From NCBI GenBank assembly GCA_963703665.1, contig CAVPFB010000002.1, positions 62,001 to 126,000 on the forward strand: 64,000 nt of DNA, in the 5' to 3' direction. The stretch is from AP-15 sp963703665. GTDB taxonomy: Bacteria; Pseudomonadota; Alphaproteobacteria; ATCC43930; CGMCC-115725. This document shows positions 48,126 to 59,143 of the stretch, in pieces. The notes under the pieces were generated by a model, which was given only the letters and a program-made list of their open reading frames with translations, had not been told where the DNA came from and searched no databases. The number at the start of each line of letters is the position of its first letter. Positions within the stretch are counted from its first letter, which is position 1. A program made the translations under genes and the position numbers.

Positions 48126-49088
48126 TTAGCCGGCGGCGGCGAGCTTGGCGGCACGGGCGGCGCGCAACCGCGCGAAATCCTCCCCGGCATGGTAGGAGGA
48201 CCGGGTCAATGGCGAGGCCGACACCAGCAGAAAGCCCTTGGCGAGGGCGAAGCTGCGATAGAGGGCGAATTCCTCCGGCGTCACGAAGCGCGTGATCGCG
48301 TGATGTTTCGGCGTCGGCTGCAGATATTGCCCGATCGTCAGAAAATCGACTTCAGCCGCGCGCAGATCGTCCATGACCTGCAAGACCTCGGCTTTTTCCT
48401 CACCGAGCCCGACCATGATCCCCGATTTGGTGAACCGCGTGGCATCGAGCCGCTTCACTTGGTCCAGCAGCCGCAAGGAGTGGAAATATCGCGCGCCGGG
48501 CCTTACCTCGGCGTAAAGACGCGGCACGGTTTCGAGGTTGTGATTGAAGACATCGGGCCGGGCGGCGACGACGGTTTCGAGCGCCCCCTCCTTGCGCAGA
48601 AAATCGGGGGTCAGCACCTCGATCGTGGTGCCCGGCGCCGCCGTGCGGACGGCACCGATGGTCTGCGCGAACTGCCCGGCGCCGCCGTCGTCGAGGTCGT
48701 CGCGGTCGACCGAGGTGACGACGACGTGGGCGAGCCCGAGTGCCGCGACCGCCGCACCGACGCGCTCGGGCTCGTGCGGGTCGAGATGGTCGGGCCGGCC
48801 GGTGGCGACGTTGCAGAAAGCGCAGGCGCGCGTGCACACCCGGCCGAGGATCATCACCGTCGCGTGCTTTTGGGTCCAGCACTCGCCGATGTTGGGGCAG
48901 CCCGCCTCTTCGCACACGGTGTTCAGCCGAAGCTCGCGCATCAGCCGCCGCGTCGCCTGGTATTCGGGAGAGCCCGGCGCCTTGACCCGCAGCCAGTCGG
49001 GCTTGCGCAGGACCGGGGTGTCCGGCCGGCCGGCCTTTTCCGGATGGCGCAGCGGCGCCGGCGCTGCTGTCCCGGCTGAGGAATTCAT
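48126..49088 (-). CDS. lipA: Lipoyl synthase
   Basis: 320 residues. The auxiliary cluster motif is CEEAGCPNIGECW and the radical-SAM motif is CTRACAFC. TSVDRDDLDDGGAGQFAQTI, VFNHNLETVPRLY, TKSGIMVGLGE and the C-terminal RSSYHAGEDF are all conserved. It inserts two sulfurs into octanoyl groups on lipoyl domains. Its substrates, the lipoyl domains of E1-beta and E2, are encoded just upstream in the same gene run, ending about 2.9 kb away. Confidence 0.97.
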   Translation of the reverse strand: MNSSAGTAAPAPLRHPEKAGRPDTPVLRKPDWLRVKAPGSPEYQATRRLMRELRLNTVCEEAGCPNIGECWTQKHATVMILGRVCTRACAFCNVATGRPDHLDPHEPERVGAAVAALGLAHVVVTSVDRDDLDDGGAGQFAQTIGAVRTAAPGTTIEVLTPDFLRKEGALETVVAARPDVFNHNLETVPRLYAEVRPGARYFHSLRLLDQVKRLDATRFTKSGIMVGLGEEKAEVLQVMDDLRAAEVDFLTIGQYLQPTPKHHAITRFVTPEEFALYRSFALAKGFLLVSASPLTRSSYHAGEDFARLRAARAAKLAAAG

Positions 49089-49091
49089 CGG

Positions 49092-50493
49092 CTAGAAGTG
49101 GATGGCGCGCCCATAGGCGTCAAGCACGGCCTCGTGCATCGTCTCCGAGAGGGTCGGGTGCGGAAAGATGGTGCGGATCAGCTCGGCCTCGGTAGTTTCC
49201 AATGTCTTGGCGATCGTGTAGCCCTGGATCAGCTCGGTCACCTCGGCGCCGATCATATGCGCGCCCAACAATTCGCCGGTCTTGCCGTCGAATACGGTCT
49301 TGACCATCCCCTCGGGCTCTCCGAGGGCGATCGCCTTGCCGTTGGCGATGAATGGAAAATGTCCGATTTTGACCTCGTAGCCAGCCTCGCGCGCACTCTT
49401 CTCGGTCAACCCGACGCTGGCCACCTGCGGCCGGCAATAAGTGCAGGATGGGATGTTGCGGATATCGATCGGGTGCACGTCGTTGATCCCGGCGATGTGC
49501 TCGACGCAGACCACCCCCTCATGGCTTGCCTTGTGCGCGAGCCATGGCGGCCCGACCAGATCGCCGATCGCATAGATGCCGGGCTCGTCGGTGCGCAGCC
49601 ACTGATCGACGACGACATGGCTTCGCTGCACCTCGACAGCGGTGGTTTCAAGGCCGATATCCTCGACATTGCCGACGATTCCGACCGCCAGGATCACCTT
49701 TTCGACGGTCACTTCGGAAGCCTTTCCGCCCGAACTCGATGCGCGCCGCAACATGGTCGCCAGTGCGCTCCAGGGATTTCACGGTCGCCTCGGTATGGAT
49801 CTTGATTCCCTGCTTCTCAAAAGACTTGCGGGCGAAGGCCGAGATTTCCTCGTCTTCGACCGGCAATACCCGGTCGAGCACTTCGACCACCGTCACCTCG
49901 GCGCCCATATCATGGTAAAAGCTGGCGAATTCGATCCCGATCGCGCCCGAGCCGACGACCAGCAGGGATTTTGGAATGGCCGGCGGCACCATCGCCTCCT
50001 TATAGGTCCACACGTGCTCGCCGTCGGGTTCGAGCCCGGGCAAGGTGCGCGCCCGCGCCCCGGTGCCGAGGATGATATGCGGGGCGGCGAGCTCGGCCAC
50101 CGGCTTGCCGTCCTTCTCGACCGCGAGGCGCCCGTTCCCGGCGAGCCGCCCGTGCCCGTCGAACACGCCGACCTGGTTCTTTTTCAACAGATAGGCGACG
50201 CCGTTCGATAGCTGCCGGGCGACCGCGCGCGAGCGGGCCACCACCTTGCCCGCGTCAAACCGGATGTCCTTCGCCGAAAAGCCATATTGATCAAGGTTAT
50301 GCAAGAGATGATAAATCTCGGAGCTGCGCAGCAGCGCCTTGGTCGGGATGCAGCCCCAATTGAGACAAATCCCGCCCAGATGCTCGCGCTCGACGACCGC
50401 GGCCTTCATGCCGAGCTGCGCGGCGCGAAGCGCCGCGACATAGCCCCCCGGACCCCCGCCCAGCACGATCACGTCGAAGGAATTGTCGGCCAT
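49092..50493 (-). CDS. lpdA: Dihydrolipoyl dehydrogenase (E3), single-base insertion
   Basis: Starts MADNSFDVIVLGGGPGGYVA; the redox pair Cys43/Cys48 is in GGICLNWGCIPTKALL. The NAD-binding motif is SLLVVGSGAIGIEFASFYHDMG. Near 49735 the frame changes after HVAARIE and resumes as SGGKASEVTVEKVILAVG. Removing one T restores 466 residues. The C-terminal half has DEPGIYAIGDLVGPPWLAHKA and the catalytic His motif FPHPTLSETMHEA. It reoxidises dihydrolipoamide in the pyruvate dehydrogenase complex encoded upstream. Confidence 0.95.
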
Positions 50494-50507
50494 GCCGGCG
50501 GCCCGCC

Positions 50508-51848
50508 TCACAACAGCATCGTCAAGGGGTCCTCGACGAGCTTTTTGAAGGCGGCGAGGAATCGCGCGCCGGCGGCGCCGTCGACGGCGCGGTGGTCGCA
50601 GGAGAGCGTGCAGCTCATCACGTTGGCAATCGCGAGCGCACCGTCTTTTACAACCGGCCGCTGCTCGCCGGCGCCGACCGCCAGAATGCCGCCATGCGGC
50701 GGGTTGATGACCGCGGCAAAGTCGCGCACCCCGTACATGCCGAGGTTCGAGATCGAGAAGGTCCCGCCCTGAAACTCTTCGAGCTTCAGTTTGCCGGCGC
50801 GGGCGCGTGCGGCGAGATCCTTGGTCTCGTTCGCGATCGCCGCCAGCCCCTTGCGATCGGCTTGTTTGACGATCGGCGTAATCAGCCCGTCTTCCAGCGC
50901 CACCGCGACGGCGATGTCGACCGAGTCCCACAGGATGATCGCCTCGTCGCTCCACGACGCGTTGGCCGCCGGCACCCTGCGCAAGGCAAGTGCCGCTGAG
51001 CGGATCATAAAATCGTTCACGGAAATTCGGTGAGCATCCGACTTCGCGTTGAGCTCGGCGCGGACCCTCAGCAAGGCGTCGATCTCGCAATCGACCGTCA
51101 GATAAAAGTGCGGGACGGTCTGCTTGGACTCGACCAGCCGCCGGGCGATGACCCGGCGCATCGCGGTCAACGGCCGCTCGGTGTGAGGCAGGTTGCCGGC
51201 GAGGGCTACGACCCGTTCTTTCGATAGAACCGTCGAAGCCGGGGCTGCGCCTGCCGGCGCCGGTTGCGGCGCTACGGCCGGGCGAGCCGGCGCGGGTTCT
51301 GCCTGACCGCGCGACAAAGCGGCGTCGATGTCGGCCTTGACGATCCGCCCCTGCGGTCCCGAGCCGGTGATCACGCCGAGATCGAGGCCGGCCAGCTGCG
51401 CCATGCGGCGTGCCAGCGGACTGGCGAAGATCCGGCCGTCGCCGCCGTTCCTCAAGGTCGCCGGCGCCGCCGCCGCAGGGTGCGTATGAGCCCCGACCTG
51501 CGCGGGGGTTTGGCCGTGCCGGGGCTGGGGCTGATGTTCCGGCGCGGCGGCAGCCGCCGGGGCGGCAGCCGGTATCGCGAATTTCGTCAGCGCCGAGGCG
51601 TCCTCGTCTTCGCCGAGCAGCAACGCGATCGGCTGATTGACCTTGACGCCCTGCGTCCCTTCCGGAACCAGGATCCTACCGACCCGCCCATCATCGACAG
51701 CCTCGACCTCCATCGTCGCCTTGTCGGTCTCGATCTCGGCGAGCACATCACCCGAATGCACTTCGTCGCCTTCTTGCTTCAACCACTTGGCAAGATTGCC
51801 TTCGGTCATCGTCGGCGACAGCGCCGGCATCAGGATTTCGATCGGCAT
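50508..51848 (-). CDS. pdhC: Pyruvate dehydrogenase complex E2, dihydrolipoyllysine acetyltransferase
   Basis: 446 residues from ATG 51848. One N-terminal lipoyl domain (MPALSPTMTEGNLAKW; lipoylated Lys43 in ETDKATMEVE) is followed by an Ala/Pro linker. A peripheral-subunit-binding domain is near 130-170 (FASPLARRMAQLAGLDL, SGPQGRIVKADID). The acyltransferase catalytic domain ends with SCDHRAVDGAAGARFLAAF (HxxxDG motif). It forms the core of the complex. A dispersed repeat separates it from pdhB, but direction and order indicate one operon. Confidence 0.96.
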   Translation of the reverse strand: MPIEILMPALSPTMTEGNLAKWLKQEGDEVHSGDVLAEIETDKATMEVEAVDDGRVGRILVPEGTQGVKVNQPIALLLGEDEDASALTKFAIPAAAPAAAAAPEHQPQPRHGQTPAQVGAHTHPAAAAPATLRNGGDGRIFASPLARRMAQLAGLDLGVITGSGPQGRIVKADIDAALSRGQAEPAPARPAVAPQPAPAGAAPASTVLSKERVVALAGNLPHTERPLTAMRRVIARRLVESKQTVPHFYLTVDCEIDALLRVRAELNAKSDAHRISVNDFMIRSAALALRRVPAANASWSDEAIILWDSVDIAVAVALEDGLITPIVKQADRKGLAAIANETKDLAARARAGKLKLEEFQGGTFSISNLGMYGVRDFAAVINPPHGGILAVGAGEQRPVVKDGALAIANVMSCTLSCDHRAVDGAAGARFLAAFKKLVEDPLTMLL

Positions 51849-51869
51849 GCCCAAATCACCAAATCAGCG

Positions 51870-51959
51870 GTCATCGCGAGGAGGCCGCAGGCCGACGAAG
51901 CAATCTCGACGGGTATCGGGGAGGAGGCGCGAGATTGCGTCGCTCCGTTCGCAATGACG
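51870..51959. repeat. Dispersed repeat, GTCATTGCGA type, within the pdh operon
   Basis: Left arm TCATCGCGAGGAGGCCG...GACGAAGCAATCTCGA and right arm CGAGATTGCGTCGCTCCGTT...CGCAATGACG form an overall inverted repeat of about 90 bp between pdhB and pdhC. A second copy lies at 57321-57408. It would fold as a long stem in the operon mRNA. Confidence 0.75.
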
Positions 51960-51971
51960 TTATTCAAGGGA

Positions 51972-53369
51972 TCAGCGGTAGGCGACCTCGCGCGCCGCCG
52001 CGACGATGTCGTCGACCTGCGGCACCGCGAGGTGCTCGAGGTTGGCCGCGTAGGGCAGCGGCACATCCTTGCCGGTGACCCGCTTCAGCGGGGCATCGAG
52101 CCAATCGAAGGCTTGTTCCATGACGATTGCGGCGATTTCGGCGCCGATCCCGGCGAACGGCCAGCCCTCCTCGACGGCGACGATGCGGTTTGTCTTTTTG
52201 ATCGAGGCCACGACCGCGCCAATGTCGAGCGGGCGCAGGCTGCGCAGATCGATGATCTCGGCCGAAATGCCCGATTTCTCGAGCTCCTCGGCGGCCTGCA
52301 AGGCGAGCCTGACCATGCGCGAGAAGGCGGTGATGGTGACGTGCTCGCCGGACCGGGCGATCCGCGCCCGGCCGATCGGCACCAGAAATTCGGGATCGTC
52401 GGGCACCGCAAAGCTTTCGCCGTAAACCAATTCGTGCTCGAGAAAGACCACCGGGTTCGGGTCGCGGATCGCCGATTTTAACAGGCCCTTGTGATCGGCC
52501 CCGGTATAGGGGGCGACGACCTTGAGCCCCGGGCAATGCGCGTACCAGCTGGCGTAGCATTGCGAATGCTGCGCAGCGACCCGCGCGGCGATGCCGTTGG
52601 GACCGCGAAAGACGATCGGGCAGCCCATCTGACCGCCCGACATATACCTCGTCTTAGATGCAGAGTTTACAATCTGGTCAATAGCTTGCATCGCAAAGTT
52701 GAAGGTCATGAATTCGACAATAGGGTGCAGCCCGCCAAAGCCGGCGCCGACCCCGAGACCGGTAAACCCCTGCTCGGTGATCGGCGTGTCGATGACCCGG
52801 CGCGCGCCGAATTCCTGCAGCAGGCCCTGGCTGACCTTGTAGGCGCCCTGGTATTCGGCGACTTCCTCGCCGATCAGAAACACCAAATCGTCACGCCGCA
52901 TCTCTTCGGCGATGGCGTCGCGCAACGCCTCGCGTACCGTCATCGTCCGGGTAGCGCCGCTGTATTCGGGCTCCGCCGCCGCGGCGCGGGCCGGCGCAGG
53001 CGGCGCCGAGGGCGCGACACCTCGCGGCGGCCGGGCCTGCGGCGCCTCCAAGGACGGCGCCGGTTTTGCGCCATTCGCGGCGTGGGCCGTCGCCGGCGGC
53101 GCTCGATCCGCGGCGGCCGTGTCTTCGCCGTTTCCGGCGATCAGCGCGATCGGGGTATTGACCGCGACGTGGTCGGTCCCTTCGGGGATCACGATCTTGG
53201 CGAGAACGCCCTCGTCGACCGCCTCGACCTCCATCGTCGCCTTGTCGGTTTCGATTTCAGCGATCACGTCGCCGGCCCTCACCGGCTCGCCCTCGCTCTT
53301 GAGCCAGCGCGCGATCTTGCCCTCGGTCATCGTCGGCGACAGCGCCGGCATCAGCACTTGGGTAGCCAT
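51972..53369 (-). CDS. pdhB: Pyruvate dehydrogenase E1 component, beta subunit, with N-terminal lipoyl domain
   Basis: 465 residues. A lipoyl domain at 1-80 (lipoylated Lys43 in IETDKATMEVEA) and an Ala/Pro linker to about 140 precede the E1-beta domain: TVREALRDAIAEEMRRDDLVFLIGEEV, DTPITEQGFTGLGVGAGFGG, MTFNFAMQAIDQIVNSASK and TITAFSRMV. A lipoylated E1-beta is characteristic of many alphaproteobacteria. With PdhA it decarboxylates pyruvate using thiamine diphosphate and reductively acetylates the lipoyl groups. Confidence 0.96.
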   Translation of the reverse strand: MATQVLMPALSPTMTEGKIARWLKSEGEPVRAGDVIAEIETDKATMEVEAVDEGVLAKIVIPEGTDHVAVNTPIALIAGNGEDTAAADRAPPATAHAANGAKPAPSLEAPQARPPRGVAPSAPPAPARAAAAEPEYSGATRTMTVREALRDAIAEEMRRDDLVFLIGEEVAEYQGAYKVSQGLLQEFGARRVIDTPITEQGFTGLGVGAGFGGLHPIVEFMTFNFAMQAIDQIVNSASKTRYMSGGQMGCPIVFRGPNGIAARVAAQHSQCYASWYAHCPGLKVVAPYTGADHKGLLKSAIRDPNPVVFLEHELVYGESFAVPDDPEFLVPIGRARIARSGEHVTITAFSRMVRLALQAAEELEKSGISAEIIDLRSLRPLDIGAVVASIKKTNRIVAVEEGWPFAGIGAEIAAIVMEQAFDWLDAPLKRVTGKDVPLPYAANLEHLAVPQVDDIVAAAREVAYR

Positions 53370-53470
53370 GGCTTATCGCATTCTCCCGCGGGCTATGCCG
53401 CGTCTCGGGACCCCGAGTCGCCGGCCTCGGGCAGTCTTGGGTCCCGCCGAACAGAGTTAGGGGCGCCGGT

Positions 53471-54478
53471 TCAGGCGTCGACCAGCACATCCGTCCACAG
53501 TTCGGCCGGGTCCGGTTCGGGGCTGTCCTGGGCGAATTGCGCCGCCTCGGCGACGCGCTGCCTGACCTCGGCATCGATCGCCTTCAGCGCCGCCTCGCCG
53601 GTCCCGCCATCGATCAGTCGCCGCCGCGCCTGGTCGATCGGGTCATGCTCGGTGCGCATCCGGTCGACCTCGTCGCGGGTTCGGTATTTGGCCGGGTCGG
53701 ACATCGAATGGCCGCGATAGCGATAGGTCATCATCTCCAGGATCAGCGGCCCTTGCCCCGAGCGGGCGTGCTCGGCGGCCGCGAGCCCGGCCTCGTGCAC
53801 GGCGAGCACGTTCATACCGTCGACCTGCTCGCCCGGTATGCCGTGCGCGGTGCCGCGGTGGAACAGATCGGTGCGGGCCGAGGCGCGGTCGATCGAGGTT
53901 CCCATCCCATAGCGGTTGTTCTCGATCACATAAACGATCGGCAGCTTCCACAAGGCCGCCATGTTGAAGCTCTCGTAAACCTGGCCCTGATTGATCGCCC
54001 CATCGCCGAGATAGGTGACCGAAACCAGGCCATTATCGCGATAGCGGTGGGCGAAGGCGAGCCCGGTCCCGATCGGCACCTGCGCGCCGACGATGCCGTG
54101 GCCGCCGAAAAAGTTCCGTTCGCGGCTGAACATGTGCATCGAGCCGCCCTTGCCGTGCGAGTAGCCGGTTCGCCGCCCGGTCAATTCGGCCATCACCCCC
54201 TTGGGGTCCATGCCGCAGGCCAGCATGTGGCCGTGATCGCGATAGGAGGTGACGACCGTGTCGCCCGGCCGCAGCCCCGCCTGCATGCCGACGACCACCG
54301 CCTCCTGCCCGATATAAAGGTGGCAGAAGCCGCCGATCAGGCCCATGCCGTACATCTGTCCGGCGCGTTCCTCGAAGCGCCGAATCAGCAGCATGTCGCG
54401 GTAGAAGCCGATCAGCTCCTTTGGCGATGCGTCGAGCTCGGCGACCTCGGCCGGCTCGGCTTTGCGTGTGGCTGCCAT
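53471..54478 (-). CDS. pdhA: Pyruvate dehydrogenase E1 component, alpha subunit
   Basis: 335 residues from ATG 54478, with a GGAGGGAG ribosome binding site. ELIGFYRDMLLIRRFEERA and GFCHLYIGQEAV are the family start. The thiamine diphosphate motif is GDGAINQGQVYESFNMA...ENN, and the phosphorylation-loop-like region is YRYRGHSMSDP. It pairs with PdhB encoded about 100 bp downstream. It is the first gene of the pdhABC-lpd-lipA run. Confidence 0.96.
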   Translation of the reverse strand: MAATRKAEPAEVAELDASPKELIGFYRDMLLIRRFEERAGQMYGMGLIGGFCHLYIGQEAVVVGMQAGLRPGDTVVTSYRDHGHMLACGMDPKGVMAELTGRRTGYSHGKGGSMHMFSRERNFFGGHGIVGAQVPIGTGLAFAHRYRDNGLVSVTYLGDGAINQGQVYESFNMAALWKLPIVYVIENNRYGMGTSIDRASARTDLFHRGTAHGIPGEQVDGMNVLAVHEAGLAAAEHARSGQGPLILEMMTYRYRGHSMSDPAKYRTRDEVDRMRTEHDPIDQARRRLIDGGTGEAALKAIDAEVRQRVAEAAQFAQDSPEPDPAELWTDVLVDA

Positions 54479-54646
54479 CTCGCTCCCTCCGGGCGACCGC
54501 CCTGCCGCCGCCATAAGGCTCGGCCCGGAGCATGGTGTCAAATCCGCTCCTTTGCAACCTCGACCGGTTCAACCTTTTGTCCAGAAAGTCGGAAACGGCG
54601 ACCCGCCGCCTCGCGTGTTTCGGCGAAAAGCGGCGCCTGGGCGCTT

Positions 54647-54971
54647 TCAGTGAGCGGGTGTCGTCCGCATGATCACGATCTCGCTGGGTGCCACGAGGTT
54701 CAGGGTCTCGCGCACCCGCTCGTCGAGCAGATCGGGGTCGAGATGATCGGGGCTCAATTCGGAGACCTTGAGGTCGAGCGCCTTGCGTTCCGCGTGAAGC
54801 GCATCGAGTTCGGGTATTTTCGGCGCGAATCTCGCGGGTCAGGCGGACCCAGGCGAGGAATCCACGATCTCCATGGACCAGGTTGGAGGCAAAATAGCCG
54901 GTCAAGGCGATCCCGCAGAGCGGACCGATGACGGCGCGCCCAATCCGACGCAACTCGCGCAATACGATCAT
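54647..54971 (-). CDS. ftsB: Septum formation initiator FtsB (DivIC family), single-base insertion
   Basis: It starts MIVLRELRRIGRAVIGPLCG, with a TM helix near 13-30 (VIGPLCGIALTGYFASNLV), then DRGFLAWVRLTREIRA. Near 54820 the frame changes; the remainder reads KIPELDALHAERKALDLKVS and SELSPDHLDPDLLDERVRET, ending in MRTTPAH. Removing one A gives 107 residues, typical of DivIC/FtsB: one TM helix plus periplasmic coiled coil. It acts at the division site with FtsL and FtsQ. Its place between eno and pdhA is the usual alphaproteobacterial one. Confidence 0.88.
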
Positions 54972-55002
54972 CGCGAGACAGGAGCACCGATTTCGCGGCC
55001 GG

Positions 55003-56295
<1,293 letters not shown>

Positions 56296-56370
56296 GAAGG
56301 GCCTCGTGGATTCGCTGCCGGCGTCAATGCCAGAGGGTGCCAGCGCGATCAAGCCCGCTTTCATAGCCCA

Positions 56371-56425
56371 CCCGGTGGAGGCCGGGGCCCATGGCTGAAA
56401 TGGGTCCCGGGCTCCGCCGGGATGG
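56371..56425. repeat. Dispersed palindromic repeat between kdsA and eno
   Basis: CCCGG-tggagg-CCGGGG and GGTCCCGG-gctc-CGCCGGGATGG form the two-hairpin arrangement of the repeats at 4283-4385 and 12713-12773. It occupies most of the 140-bp kdsA-eno spacer. Confidence 0.6.
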
Positions 56426-56437
56426 CACAAAGAGAGA

Positions 56438-57280
56438 TTAAGGGACCGGCTGCGGTCTGGCCTTCGCAATTCGGTCGAAAGCGATCAGCTCTTCGAGCAA
56501 TGCCGGCAGCGCGCGCAACGGCAGCATGGTCTGGCCCTCGCAGGGGGCATGGTCGGGATCCTGGTGCGTCTCGATGAACACGGCGGCGACGCCGACCGCC
56601 ACCGCTGCGCAGGCCAGCACCGGGCCAAACTCGCGCTCCCCGCCAGAGCGGTCGCCGAGCCCGCCCGGCTGCGCCACCGCGTGGGTCGCGTCGAACACCA
56701 CCGGATAGCCGGTGCGCGCCATGATCGGCAAGGCCCGCATATCGACGATCAGCGTGTTGTAGCCAAAGCTGGCGCCGCGCTCGCACAGCAGGATCTGCTG
56801 GTTGCCGGTCGAGGCGATCTTGGCCGCGACGTGCTGCATGTCCCAGGGTGAGAGGAACTGGCCCTTTTTGACGTTGACCGGTTTGCCGGTCATGCTGGCG
56901 GCCAGCAGCAGATCGGTCTGGCGGCACAGGAAAGCCGGGATCTGCAGGATATCGACCACCTCGGCCACCGGCGCGCATTGCTCCTTTTCGTGCACGTCGG
57001 TCAGCACCGACAGGCCGGTCTTTTCCTTGACCTCGGCGAGGATCGGCAATCCGGCCTCGAGCCCGATGCCGCGCGCGCCGGCGATCGAGGACCGGTTCGC
57101 TTTGTCGAACGAGGTCTTATAGATCAGACCGATCTTCAGCCGCGCCGCCAGCTCGGCCAGGGCCGCGCTCATTTCCAGCGCGTGCGCGCGCGATTCGAGC
57201 GTATTCGGCCCAATGATGAAGACGAGCGGCAGATCGTTGCCGATCGTGATGTCACCGACCGTGACGTGACGAGGGGTCAT
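56438..57280 (-). CDS. kdsA: 3-deoxy-8-phosphooctulonate synthase (KDO-8-P synthase)
   Basis: 280 residues from ATG 57280. Conserved parts: FIIGPNTLESRAHAL, KTSFDKANRSS, GLSVLTDVHEKEQ, VVDILQIPAFLCRQTDLL, VKKGQFLSPWDM, LCERGASFGYNTLIVDMRAL and FDATHAVAQPGG. It condenses arabinose-5-phosphate with phosphoenolpyruvate for lipid A-core KDO. Enolase, which makes PEP, is the next gene. It indicates a Gram-negative outer membrane with LPS. Confidence 0.97.
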   Translation of the reverse strand: MTPRHVTVGDITIGNDLPLVFIIGPNTLESRAHALEMSAALAELAARLKIGLIYKTSFDKANRSSIAGARGIGLEAGLPILAEVKEKTGLSVLTDVHEKEQCAPVAEVVDILQIPAFLCRQTDLLLAASMTGKPVNVKKGQFLSPWDMQHVAAKIASTGNQQILLCERGASFGYNTLIVDMRALPIMARTGYPVVFDATHAVAQPGGLGDRSGGEREFGPVLACAAVAVGVAAVFIETHQDPDHAPCEGQTMLPLRALPALLEELIAFDRIAKARPQPVP

Positions 57281-57320
57281 GGCGCTAATCCAAACTCGAC
57301 CCGCGGGCGGCCCGCCAATT

Positions 57321-57408
57321 GTCATTGCGACGCGCCGGTAGGCGACGAAGCAATCTGGACGAGGCAAGCAAAGTCGGCACGAGATTGCTTCGCTGCGGTC
57401 GCAATGAC
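57321..57408. repeat. Dispersed repeat, GTCATTGCGA type, between pyrG and kdsA
   Basis: GTCATTGCGACGCGCCGGTA...GACGAAGCAATCTGG on the left and CGAGATTGCTTCGCTGCGGT...CGCAATGACAA on the right form an overall inverted repeat, the second copy of the family seen at 51870-51959. It lies in the pyrG-kdsA spacer. Confidence 0.75.
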
Positions 57409-57435
57409 AAAGAGGCCGTCATTCCGGCACTACCC

Positions 57436-59064
57436 TCACACCAGGCGCGATTGGTCGCGGGCGGCGCGGACGAACGAGGCGAACAGCGGGTGCGGCGCGA
57501 ACGGGGTCGATTTGAGCTCGGGATGAAACTGCACGCCGATGTACCAGGGATGATCGGGCAGCTCCACGATCTCGGGCAGGATGCCGTCGGGCGACATCCC
57601 GGAGAACCGCAGCCCGGTCGCCTCCAGCCGGTCCTTGTAGCCGATGTTGATCTCGTAGCGGTGGCGGTGGCGCTCGCTGATCTGGTCAGCGCCATAGATT
57701 TCGGCCACCCGGCTCCCTGCCGCCAATATTGCATCATAGGCGCCGAGCCGCATCGTGCCGCCGAGATCCTCGTTCGAATTGCGCCGCTCGATGGTGTTTC
57801 CGCGGCTCCACTCGGTCATCAGCCCGACCACCGGATGCCGGCACGGCCCGAATTCAGTCGACCCCGCGCCGGGCAGGTCGGCGAGGTCGCGCGCCGCCTC
57901 GATCACCGCCATGTGCATGCCGAAGCAGATGCCGAAATAGGGCACCCGTCGCTCGCGGGCAAAGCGGGCGGCCTCGATCATGCCCGGCGTGCCGCGCTCA
58001 CCGAAGCCGCCGGGGACGAGAATGCCGTGCACCCCTTCGAGCTGGCGCACCGCCTCGGCCTCGGCTTCGAACACCTCCGAATCGATCCAGTCGAGGTCGA
58101 TCCCGACATTGTTGGCGAGCCCGCCATGGGTCATCGCCTCGGCCAGCGATTTATAGCTGTCCGGCAGGTGGGTGTATTTGCCGACGACCGCGATCGTGAC
58201 CCGCCCCTCGGGCTTGTGGATCAGGCTGACGATCTCGTTCCAGCGCGCGAGGTCGGGCTCCGCGGCGTCGAGGCCGAAATGCCGGCAGACCTCGCGGTCG
58301 AACCCCTCGGCGTGGTAGGCGGCCGGCACGGCGTAGATCGTGTCGCTATCGAGGGCCGGGATCACGCGGGCCTCGCGCAGATTGCAGAACAGCGCGATCT
58401 TTTTGCGGGCACCCGGCGGGATCGGCCGGTCGCAGCGGCACAACAGGATGTCGGGCTGGATGCCGAGACTGAGCAATTCCTTGGTCGAATGCTGGGTCGG
58501 CTTGGTCTTGATCTCCGCGGCCGAGGGGATGTAGGGCACCAGGGTCAGGTGCACGAACAGCACCCGCTCGCGCCCGAGCTCATAGCCGAGCTGGCGAATC
58601 GCCTCGAGGAACGGCAGGCTCTCGATGTCGCCGACGGTGCCGCCGATCTCGCACAAGACGAAATCCTCGCCGTCGAGATCGGCCTGGATGAACTCCTTGA
58701 TCGCGTCGGTGACGTGCGGGATCACCTGGACCGTGGCGCCGAGATATTCGCCGCGCCGCTCGCGGCCGATCACGGTCGAATAGATCCGCCCGGTGGTGAC
58801 CGAATCGCTGCGGCGCGCGGCAACGCCGACGTACCGCTCGTAATGGCCGAGATCGAGGTCGGTCTCGGCGCCGTCCTCGGTGACGTAGACCTCGCCGTGC
58901 TGGTAGGGGCTCATCGTCCCGGGATCGACGTTGAGGTAGGGGTCGAGCTTGCGCAGCCTGACCCTGAAGCCGCGCGCCTGCAGCAACGCGCCGAGCGCTG
59001 CCGCCGACAAGCCCTTGCCCAGAGAGGAGACCACGCCGCCGGTAATGAAGATGAACCGCGTCAT
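57436..59064 (-). CDS. pyrG: CTP synthase
   Basis: 542 residues from ATG 59064. The amidoligase domain starts TRFIFITGGVVSSLGKGLSA, with DPYLNVDPGTMSPYQHGEV and HVTDAIKEFIQ. The glutaminase domain has VPGGFGERG, YFGICFGMHMAVIEAARDLA with the nucleophilic Cys, and FHPELKS near the end. The usual FGICLGMQ is FGICFGMH here, a mild variation. It makes CTP from UTP and glutamine. It lies downstream of secG on the same strand. Confidence 0.98.
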   Translation of the reverse strand: MTRFIFITGGVVSSLGKGLSAAALGALLQARGFRVRLRKLDPYLNVDPGTMSPYQHGEVYVTEDGAETDLDLGHYERYVGVAARRSDSVTTGRIYSTVIGRERRGEYLGATVQVIPHVTDAIKEFIQADLDGEDFVLCEIGGTVGDIESLPFLEAIRQLGYELGRERVLFVHLTLVPYIPSAAEIKTKPTQHSTKELLSLGIQPDILLCRCDRPIPPGARKKIALFCNLREARVIPALDSDTIYAVPAAYHAEGFDREVCRHFGLDAAEPDLARWNEIVSLIHKPEGRVTIAVVGKYTHLPDSYKSLAEAMTHGGLANNVGIDLDWIDSEVFEAEAEAVRQLEGVHGILVPGGFGERGTPGMIEAARFARERRVPYFGICFGMHMAVIEAARDLADLPGAGSTEFGPCRHPVVGLMTEWSRGNTIERRNSNEDLGGTMRLGAYDAILAAGSRVAEIYGADQISERHRHRYEINIGYKDRLEATGLRFSGMSPDGILPEIVELPDHPWYIGVQFHPELKSTPFAPHPLFASFVRAARDQSRLV

Positions 59065-59143
59065 GGAATCCCAGCCTACAGCATCGCGCGTGCCAATCCC
59101 ATTGGTAAATGAGGGCGAGCGACCGGCCGAGCGGCGATCGGCT